Source of the DNA: Primula veris
Taxonomy: Eukaryota; Streptophyta; Magnoliopsida; Ericales; Primulaceae
Assembly: GCA_963682055.1 (NCBI GenBank)
Contig: OY821742.1
Span: forward strand, 29,731,060-29,795,059
Reading direction: 5' to 3'
DNA: 64,000 nt
Position numbers and translations under genes: made by a program. The notes under the pieces were generated by a model that saw only the letters and a program-made list of their open reading frames with translations, ran no database searches and was not told where the DNA came from. Position 1 is the first letter of the stretch. The number at the start of each line of letters is the position of its first letter. This document shows, in pieces, positions 56,108 to 64,000 of this stretch.

Positions 56108-56930
56108 GTGTATTGTTTGTGTATGGTTTCTTGCGTATAATAATGTGCAAATGGTACTTGATAAGCAATTTTTACTTTATTGAGGGTTGAGAGTGAGTGA
56201 GATCGTAGTTGCGTTGAAGTTGCCACCTTTCCAAGTATGGGAATGTTGCTGCCTTTGAGCAAATATGAGACTTGCTATTTTTGAATATTAATGGGAAAAT
56301 ATGTATATATAGATAGTTATGATAAACTTATGTACCCACTTGTTAATGCAAAAACGATAAGAGAGGGCGAGAGGTAGTGAAAATGATAAAGAATATTATA
56401 AACCCATGTGGTTGTTCAACACGTCATTTTATTTATGCACCATATTATACCAGTAATTATTAACATATACTGCAATCTGCATGGAACATTATATAGAAGC
56501 TTTCATGTGCTCGACCAACCTCTTTGTTGTGCAAACAAACTTAAAATATAATTATATAAATCCTTCATCTAAATAAATTAGTGAAGTTTAGATAGTTTTT
56601 TACTTAAAATTTTTATTATATCTTGAGTAAGCGAAACTATTGATATAAATCAACGTACAAGTGAAATAATGAGCATATTGTCGAGTATATCCATAATGAT
56701 CAATAATTTATTATATCTGACATACCATAAAGAATTTATTAAACGAATTAGTCAGTTCTCTCAATATTATTCATACCTTAGTTATTAGAGAATTAGGAAG
56801 CAGATACAAATTTTATTTTATAAAAGAGTTGGACAATTAAAATTTAAAGCAAAAAAAAAAGACATTTAACTCCGAGTGACAGGAAATAAAATACATCCAC
56901 AAGAAACTATATCTAAGAAAGTTCTAAAAG
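56077..56930. other. Promoter side of the signal-peptide exon; spacer
   Basis: (CT)n at 56078-56105, then AT-rich sequence with no coding signal up to the truncated end of the copia element. Confidence 0.45.
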
Positions 56931-57671
56931 CTAAAACTTACCGAAATTCTTTTTCAGGTTGCAGTTGAACTCAATTGGGGTTCTGGACATCGCCTTACTG
57001 CCCTTGTCTAGTACTTGTTTAACATAATGACTTTGTGACAGGACATACCTGTCTGATGTTTTGGTAATCTTCATACCAAGTATTACATCAGCTATTCCCA
57101 TGTCCTTCATATCAAACTGTTGTGACAACATTTTCTTTGTGGAGGTGATTCTATCAGTACTCCCAATTATAATCATGTCATCCACATAGAGACAGACTAC
57201 CACACAGTCTCTTCCACTTCCTTTAGTGTAGACACATTTATTGCACTCATTAATGCAAAAGTCATTTGATAGCATAATTCTATCAAACTTCTAGTGTCAT
57301 TGCTTAGGTGCTTGTTTGAGTCTATATAGAGACTTTAAAAGTTTGCACACTTGGTGCTCTTTACCAGGAATTACAAACTCTTTCGGTTGTTTCATGTAAA
57401 TTTCTTCTTCCAGTTCTTCATTTAGAAATGCCGTCTTGACATCCATTTGATGTATTTCTATATCAATCAATGCTGCGAGAGCAATGACGATTCGGATAGA
57501 AGTTTTCCTGGAGATGGGAGCATACGTGTTAAAATAATCGACACCTTCAGTTTGCCTGAAGCCCTTGACTACAAGTCTCGCCTTGTATTTCTCAATCGTG
57601 CCATCAACCCTTAACTTTCTCTTGAAGATCCACTTGTGACCTAGGGGCTTACATCCTTGTGGAAGATCCAC
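56931..57671 (-). pseudogene. Copia reverse transcriptase, degenerate
   Basis: GHKWIFKRKLRVDGTIEKYK, KARLVVKGFRQTEGVDY and QMDVKTAFLNEELEEEIYMK mark the N-terminal half. After stops near 57296 a second frame continues through LYVDDMIII (the catalytic YVDD box) to SHYVKQVLDKG. A frameshift at about 57672 separates it from the integrase C-terminus. The 3' part of the domain and RNase H are absent. Confidence 0.9.
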
Positions 57672-58476
57672 TAGTTGCGAGGTGTGGTTTTTTGCATGAT
57701 TGATTCAATCTCATTTTGGATAGCTTCTTCCCAATATTGGGAATCCGGTGTTGACATAGCTTGTTTATATGTCACCGGTTCACCTTCAACCATGAAGGTT
57801 AAAAAATCAGGTCGAAAGGAAGTTTCCTTCCTAGCTCTTTTGCTATGCCGAGGCACTTCCTCTTCCTCTGTCGGTTCACTTGTCCCCACATTTCCTTCAC
57901 TGTTCAACTCTTGAGTTGGTACAGATGTTGGTAATTTACGGGGAATGATATACTCAAAGAAAGAGGTCTTTCGGCTTTCCATGTACGTATCTACGTGCAC
58001 ATCGAAATTTTTTGACTTGTGTACGAGAAACCGATATGCACTACTATTATGAGCATATCCTATGAACACACAGTCCACCGTTTTAGGACCAATTCTCATC
58101 CTCTTAGGAGTGAGAACTATGACCTTCGCGAGGCAACCCAAAACCCGCAGGTTTTTGTAACTAAGTTGGTGGCCTTTCCATAATTCATAGGGTGTTTTAT
58201 CTCGCTTCTTATGTGATAACTTGTTTAAAACATAGTTTGCGGAAAGTATCGCTTCCCCCCACATGTCCTAGGATAACCCAGAACTAATTAGCATATCATT
58301 CATCATTTCCTTTAGCGTTCAATTCTTACGCTCGGCAACCCCATTTTGCTCGGGAGTGTATGGGCTTGTGGTCTGATGTATAATGCCGCTTTCAGCACAT
58401 ATTTGCTCAAACGGTGATTCATATTCACCGCCTCTATCTCTTCTCAATGTTTTAATCTTTTTATTGAGTTGATTTT
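57672..58476 (-). pseudogene. Copia integrase C-terminal part, degenerate
   Basis: It reads RRDRGGEYESPFEQICAESG and TTSPYTPEQNGVAERKN (DDE core remainder), then a stop at about 58312 and another at 58268. An open 197-aa stretch follows (ANYVLNKLSHKKRDKTPYEL, FIGYAHNSSAYRFLV) and ends in the Glu-rich linker before reverse transcriptase. Confidence 0.88.
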
Positions 58477-58935
58477 CAATGTGGCACTCATGATTGAGAA
58501 ACTGCCACCATCATGGAAAGACTTTCAAAACTACCTCAAGCATAAGCGGAAGGAAATGAGGCTGAAGGGGCTCATTGAGAAGCTCAATATCGAGGTGAGC
58601 AATCGTCGTTCTCTAAGGAAAAGCGGTGATGCTAATATCTCGATGGCAAAGGCCAATGTGGTCGAAAGCTCCAACATCAAGCATAAACGCTCTGACAACG
58701 GAGGCAGTGATGTTGCCGCAAAGAAATTTGCGAGAAGCTGCTTTGTGTGTAACAGGAGCGGCCATTGTGTCGCAGACTGTTATGACAATAAACGCATTGC
58801 TAAGCCTAAGCCCCCCACAAGCCACATCTGCTCTAACCGGTGGATGCTCAAGACCTACGAGGTAGAGGGAGAAAGCTACTTCATGGGGAATTCTGTTACT
58901 TCCAAGGTGGAAGGAAAAGGAACGGTGGTGATAGC
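58477..58935 (+). pseudogene. Inverted copia gag/protease segment inside integrase
   Basis: Plus-strand frame without stops: FNVALMIEKLPPSWKDFQNY then LKHKRKEM (gag), a zinc knuckle CFVCNRSGHCVADC, and protease-type text ending SKVEGKGTVV. After about 58935 the plus frame only mirrors antisense integrase. The same piece is absent from its normal place near 59512, where gag text (VEELQ) runs directly into protease text ([11 protein letters not shown]). Confidence 0.85.
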
Positions 58936-59512
58936 AAACATAGCAGTATCTAGTACAATCATCTATAAATGTGATAAAGTACTTTTTCCGTCCTCGTGTT
59001 TGTACAAACTTTAAGTCGCATACATCCGTGTGTATTAGACCGAGAGGTACACTTTCTCGTTCAACATGTTGAAATGAGAATTTGGTTAATTTTGCCTCTA
59101 AACATATTTCACATTTGTGTTGCTTAGTAAAAACAAAATTAGGTATTAGTTTTAGTGATATTAATTTCTTTAATGAATTATAATTCACGTGGCCTAATCT
59201 ACCATGATACAAATGAAACGACTCAAAGATATAAGCAAAATCAGAATTCTTATTATTGGCATTTGGGCAACAATCATTACATTGCTTGTGCTAGCCTCGG
59301 ATGTAACACCTTTATTGGGAGCTGGTGTCCCTACATTTAATTTAAACATTCCATTGGGCATATAGGCACGACCTACATAGACACCATTTTTGGTGATTAC
59401 AATTTTATCAGATTGAAAAACAAGTTTGAAACCGTTCTTCACCATCACGGACACGGATACCAGATTCTTACGGATATCCGGAACATGAAGCACCCCTGTT
59501 AAACTCAGCTCT
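58936..59512 (-). pseudogene. Copia protease end and integrase N-terminal part, degenerate
   Basis: [20 protein letters not shown], then after a frameshift [19 protein letters not shown] and HKCEICLEAKLTK (zinc-binding region), and FIDDCTRYCYV (first Asp of the core) directly before the inverted segment. Confidence 0.88.
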
Positions 59513-60143
59513 TATCCGAGTTGGAGCTCCTCAACTTGCTCCATGACACCCCTAATGTCAGTCACACGGTACTCCTGAAAGTCCATGATAACAAATCTCT
59601 TTGTGCTAGCGTTATTCACTTTGTACTTGTTCTCGAGAGTTTACCATAGCTCATTTGAAGTAGCGTTGGGCTCGAAAACACTGAACATCGTGTCATCTAG
59701 AGCACACATGATATAGTTCTTGCATAGGTAGTCGGCATGTCTCCATGCCTCAACCACAGAGAACTACTGCTCGTCCAGATCGTCCTAGCTTAGGACGGGA
59801 GCAGTCTCCATTAGAAATCGGGTCAGATTAAGGGTTGTCAGATAAAACAACATCTTTTGCTGTCAACGTTTGAAGTTGTCCCCCTTAAAATTTTCCAGTT
59901 TCTCCAAATGAGAAGTCGGCAAAGTAGGCACTGCCGAATACATCGGTGTCTTGTCCTTGGCCACAACCTCGGTTTTGGCCGTAGCATTTGCCAAAGCCGC
60001 AGCCACGGCGGCCTCAGCCGTTGCAGCTACATTCTCGGCATTAGCCCCACATTCGTATCGTCCCCAGTGTTATGGACATTTCCACCAACCACTAGGTCAT
60101 GCTCACTTCCGAAAGGCAACTCGTTGGGTGAAGTGTTCGTCAT
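59513..60143 (-). pseudogene. Copia gag N-terminal part, degenerate
   Basis: It opens with ATG at 60143 (MTNTSPNELPFGSEHDLVVG). An Ala-rich stretch, PTLPTSHLEKLENFKGDNFK, ADYLCKNYIMCALDDTMFSV and RFVIMDFQEYRVTD follow, with several stops and a frameshift. The text ends at VEELQ where the inverted segment should continue. Confidence 0.8.
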
Positions 60144-60457
60144 CTGAAACGACAACCCAAAACGTATGAGCTATGTGTACAAAAATTCTATAAACAAAAT
60201 ACCAAAACTGCAATTTGGGTTTGTAGAAGAATTATTTTAAAACAAACGAAATTAAAACGGTTTCCTTTTGAATACCAATACGGTTAGTATCAAAAAGATC
60301 CTTAAAACAAAAACAAAACTGTTTGGAATTTTTCTTTGCAAATCAAATTCTAATATGATTTAGAATTGAAAGCAAAAAAACATTATTGCTTATTATTCAA
60401 ATAAAATATATTGTACTAATTAGTACACGAAAGAAACAACATATTATCGGTTAAAAT

Positions 60458-61047
60458 TGTTGGTTTCCGTGTACGAATCTACAATTAATAAATAACAAAG
60501 GACTGAAAAGAATAAACAAATAAACAGTGTAATCTTTATTAATTCAGAATTGAAACTTAAATTACAGATTACAAACTGTACGGACTGACTAGTAATTAAA
60601 ACAAATGTTAGTCAGATTATTATTAATTAATAATCTGGCGGACTGAATTGTAATAAATAGAAACTGACAGATTGGAAAGTATAAACTTAACAGCCGGACT
60701 GTTCTGATTAAAAAATAAATTACATGACTGAAATAAAACTATTCTAATTACAGAAATTAATTACAAAATTGCAATTACAGAAAGGAAAAAGTTGGGTGGC
60801 TTTCCCACCCCTTTCTTTTCCCAAATTTCAGATTTCGTCTCTCCATGGTTCAACTTCGTAGCCAATTTCCATTCACACCTATTCACCGAATAGGTCATGC
60901 AATATACCATTTCGAAACTCGTGACACGAGCTACTTAAACTATTTGAGTACGGAGTCTAAACTTTAGATTCTTCGCATGAAATTTGACCAAACTTTTGGA
61001 CTCGTGACCAATTCGGAAAACCCCATGAAAACATGTTTTTCCCAACA
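60458..61047 (-). repeat. 5' LTR of the copia element (internally deleted)
   Basis: Minus-strand ends TGTTGGGAAAAACATG...GAAACCAACA. 590 bp, against 1155 bp for the solo LTR of the same family; the missing middle is replaced by a short GTTGGGTGGCTTTCCCACCC palindrome at about 60790. Confidence 0.85.
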
Positions 61048-61379
61048 AATAGCAGCGGTTGAATATATATATACTACTAATCGTGCCCAACGCGTTGCGT
61101 GTGTGGTGCGTAATACAATAAAAATATAGAAAATAAGTATAGTTATGATATAAATATATTGGTAATAAAAAAAATATAGTTTAAGATTTAAAAGAATGTT
61201 TGGTTGTTAAGGAGGGATAAATAGTTTTATTAGTTTTTACTTTTTATATTTTTATGAGAGTATTGTATTATTGTAATTAATATAAAGGTGTAAGGGTATT
61301 TAAATTTTTTTTTTTTGTAAAATTTGACAGTATCAAAACTCTTGGGTTGACTTATAATAATAGTATAGATATATATATT

Positions 61380-61711
61380 GGGAGCGATCAAGAGACATTT
61401 TTTTGACAATTTGGTAGACACTTTTATACAAAGACGCTCCAAATGAAGATTTGATTAATGTAAATCTTCATAGTTTCACGACGGAAAGACAAATATACAT
61501 TTTTTTTCGAGATGTGTAATTGCATGTTTTGAAAATTAAGGTAAAATTTAAAAATTCAATACATACAATTATATATCTAAAAAAAAAAGACGCATATTTG
61601 TCTTTCCGGTATGAAACCGTGGAAATTTGCATTAATCAAATACTGATTTAGAGTATTTTTTCATAAAAGTGTCTATAAAAGTGTCAGAAAAATGTCCCTT
61701 GAACGCTTACC
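61380..61711. mobile_element. Foldback MITE nested in the long-TIR element
   Basis: The left end GGAGCGATCAAGAGACATTT matches the right end inverted (TAAGCGTTCAAGGGACATTT). Inner arms share TTGATTAATG.AAAT.T and CGGAAAGACAAATAT. About 330 bp, no ORF. Confidence 0.75.
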
Positions 61712-61930
61712 CATCTAATTGTCCATTACGAAACTACGTGTAATTTTGACCGGTTTATAACTTGTATCAAAATTGTCGAAATAAATTTTTTTAAAATCTA
61801 ATCATAAAATTTAACATTTGAACTATATGATCAGTTTTTAAAAATTTTCATTCCGATAATTTTGATAAAAGTTTTTGTCCGGTCAAAATTACACGTAATT
61901 TCGTACTGGACAATTAAATAGGAACAGATG
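61710..61930. mobile_element. Stowaway-like MITE
   Basis: Ends CCATCTAATTGTCCATTACG and (inverted) CATCTGTTCCTATTTAATTG. Inner palindromic words TACGTGTAATTTTGACCGG / CCGGTCAAAATTACACGTAA are perfect over about 19 bp. Same family as 23295-23486. Confidence 0.75.
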
Positions 61931-62232
61931 AATTATTATAACAAGTCAATCCAAGTCAAATGATGCTGCCTAATTTTGCCATTTTTTTTCAAAAATATCT
62001 GTACACCTTTATATTAATTACAATAATATCATACTTTCATAAAAATATAAAAAGTAAAAACTAATAAAACTATTTATCACTTTTTAATAACCAAACATTC
62101 TTTTAAATCTTAAACTATATATATTTTTTGTATTATCCACATATTTATATCATAACTATATTTATTTTTTATATTTTTATTGCATTACGCGCCGCACACG
62201 TAACACGTGAGACATAGTTACTAGTATATATA

Positions 62233-62654
62233 TCAAATAAGTATGATCCGCGGTTTCTATCCTATTTATAAGTCCAACTATAAACTTTCTACTATTAAGT
62301 AATTTCTCACACACACAAATATTTATAAAAATACCTAACTAATTACAGAATTTACAAAAAAAGTCAAACCTGTTTTTTTTCCATTTAAAAAATGTAACTG
62401 CCCAACCGTTTTTACACTATCATCAATTAAATTCGGTTATTCCATTACTCATCATATGGTTTAGTCTGTTCTTTTTTTTTTCTGTCTTTCTTTACAAAGT
62501 ACAAAATAGAAAAATATTGAAAATATGAAGCAAATTTTTATCATGATCAACCGTGACGTTATATGTTAGTATCCTTTATTTCAATTTCGTTATATTTTTT
62601 TTATATGATTAATGTTTGAAAAATTAAAAAAATACACGGTTACACTGAGTGGGT
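62233..62654. other. AT-rich spacer
   Basis: No ORF or family resemblance; T- and A-rich runs only. Confidence 0.4.
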
Positions 62655-63338
62655 ACGTTCCCAATATATTTTACTGGTAAAAAGTTGACTGTTAAGATTT
62701 TGTGGGACTAATTGTACAAATTAATGTATAAATGGTAGGACTTAAATAGAAATCCTATTTAGTTTTTTCTACAATATCTCAATTTCTCGCCAAAGTCATG
62801 GAGCACCGCCGCCATAGCAGCACGAGGTTGGGGTTCATATTTTATGAAATTATCGTCGTATTTCAGTGAGACACTTTATTCATTTCCTTATTCAGGTTGT
62901 AAATGGAATATAATACTAATGTAATGTGTTACAGTATTCATTTTGCATACCCATGCTCGCTATAAATGGCATAAATATACTACATTTGCTATCAGTTAAT
63001 GATCTTTAGCTTTTGCAAATAATTTTCCAATTCTTTGAAATTAACCATAGATCTGCTATTCTAGGATGTTTTCTCTCATTGTTTGTTGAAAACGATAAAG
63101 TCTAGCGGTATCCAGTATAGATGGTAATTCAAGCCAAACTAAACCTTTAAATGACGATTCTGCAGCAGCCTAAGCGCACTCTGCGTAAATAAAACCTTAC
63201 TGAGTTTTTTTTCCCATTTAGGTGAATTTGTGTGTTTGTGTGTTCCAAGTCTGAGGTTTTTTTGTTCCTTCAGATTTTTTTTGTTCCTTTTTAATGAAAA
63301 TATTACATTCTTGATAAACTTAACCATAAACTACAATT
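62655..63338 (+). repeat. Inverted copy of the F-box-like gene promoter, leader exon and leader intron start
   Basis: The reverse complement of 50275-50940 matches through TTTTACTGGTAAAAAGTTGA, TTGGGGTTCATATTTT.TGAA, AATTATC.TCGTATTTC, GTGAGACACT and TTACATTCTTGATAAACTT, in collinear order. The splice donor (TTTCA|GTGAGAC) is kept. No coding exon of the gene follows within the window. Confidence 0.88.
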
Positions 63339-64000
63339 TTTTTAAATTATGTAAATTGGTGGGTAAACCCACTATTTCATTAATAATAAAAAGTTCGCAA
63401 CACCTAATTACAACTTAAATCAACAATGAAAACTTGAATGGGGTAAAAAATTATAGTGTTAAGAAAATAATTTAGTTATTCAATTATATTTTTTTGTATA
63501 AATTGCTAATTGTGTCAACTTATGTTTAGTTGCAAGCTTTTTATGGAGGCTAGCAAAAGCAGGGGCGGAGTCAGAATTTCGGTTGAGCGAGTGACAATAT
63601 AATTGATATCTATATTTTTTTTTTTTTTAGTTATGATAAGCGTTTTATAAATGATTTTCTCAATTCTTCAATATTCTTTCCTGACTGGTTAAATTGAACG
63701 ATGACAATAAAAAATCAATTACATTTTAATAAATTCAGACCAAATGTACCACTACAAAGATGTATTAGTGATTTTAAATTTCAATATTTATGAAGATTTT
63801 GAGAAACTGTACAATGTTTATAGACTAATTTTTTTTTGTAAAAATGAAAAAAAAAATGTTATTATCACAACATATAATACACAAATAATAGTAGCAATGT
63901 AATATTTTTATAAAAAGCCAAAATATGATAATTTCTCATGTGCAGATTCGAACCAACAAGTAAGAATCACATTAAAGATTCTGCTTTTAACATTGAACAA
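63339..64000. other. AT-rich spacer with possible transposon end
   Basis: GCAGGGGCGGAGTCAGAATT at about 63560 resembles the start of many plant transposons, but no partner end lies in the window. No gene signal. Confidence 0.35.

Larger units (their letters stand above)
56931..61047 (-). mobile_element. Degenerate, rearranged Ty1/copia element (3' end missing)
   Basis: On the minus strand the order is 5' LTR (61047-60458), gag, protease/integrase, reverse transcriptase, breaking off at 56931 before RNase H and the 3' LTR. Many stops and frameshifts mark it as dead. One gag segment is inverted inside integrase. The LTR family also left the solo LTR at 47331-48485. Confidence 0.85.
61066..62232. 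mobile_element. Long-TIR (MULE-like) element with nested insertions
   Basis: Arms 61066-61362 and 61932-62232 are inverted copies. They start TACTA.T...CGTG and share GCGTAAT.CAATAAAAATAT, TATAGTTATGATATAAATAT and ATAGTTTTATTAGTTTTTAC. Two MITEs fill the centre. It starts about 18 bp after the copia LTR. No transposase. Confidence 0.8.

Noticed and set aside
58936..59014. C-terminal end of the plus-strand gag ORF as real gag
   Set aside because: Beyond about 58935 it is the mirror of integrase (reads antisense to the CTRYCYV region).
58613..59212. 199-codon minus ORF as one integrase protein
   Set aside because: Its second half is antisense to the inverted gag segment; only the first part is integrase.
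1..64000. CRISPR arrays, operons, bacterial promoters, tRNA or rRNA genes
   Set aside because: Eukaryotic plant DNA; the tandem repeats lack CRISPR spacing, and I saw no tRNA cloverleaf or rRNA signature, though small RNA genes could be missed by eye.

Overview
This is nuclear DNA of a flowering plant, probably a core eudicot. The host genes have many short introns with GT-AG junctions. They include a TOC64-type chloroplast receptor, a DUF538 gene and a plant-type galactose mutarotase. Spacers are AT-rich and packed with plant transposons (Ty3/gypsy Tat lineage, Ty1/copia, CACTA, pogo/Emigrant, hAT, PIF-like, MULE-like, Stowaway). All host genes recognised lie on the minus strand. I cannot place the species from sequence alone.

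Layout. 1-11994: the 3' part of a Tat-lineage Ty3/gypsy retrotransposon on the plus strand. It holds the end of pol (extra RNase H and integrase, with one premature stop), an 82-bp alternating tandem repeat, about 9.3 kb of almost wholly antisense genes, and a 3' LTR at about 11468-11994. The antisense genes are a PF04195-like ORF with introns, two further coiled-coil-type ORFs, and five small uninterrupted ORFs, each with its own TATA box. 12.0-14.2 kb: a CACTA-like MITE and a decayed pogo/Emigrant-type element. 15.77-26.15 kb: a complete 13-exon TOC64 gene (591 aa). Its first intron contains two broken duplicate copies of exon 1 in a repeat-rich region. 26.2-34.05 kb: gene-poor DNA with a 2.1-kb gypsy LTR. 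35.5-36.3 kb: an intact two-exon DUF538 gene. 37.8-42.3 kb: an intact six-exon galactose mutarotase (335 aa). 42.7-45.5 kb: a duplicated repeat carrying an hAT-like insertion, and a long inverted repeat. 46.25-50.85 kb: an F-box-like gene, probably frameshifted, with a spliced 5' leader and a copia solo LTR in a coding intron. 52.1-56.1 kb: a small membrane-protein ORF with 21-bp coding repeats, a possible signal-peptide exon, and an LTR split by a MITE. 56.9-61.05 kb: a degenerate copia element of the same LTR family, in which a gag segment lies inverted inside integrase. 61.07-62.23 kb: nested MITEs in a long-TIR element. 62.65-63.34 kb: an inverted copy of the F-box gene leader and promoter.

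The host genes do not form a pathway; they are independent housekeeping-type genes separated by transposons. The two most unusual items are the antisense gene cassette inside the Tat element and the exon-1 triplication inside TOC64.
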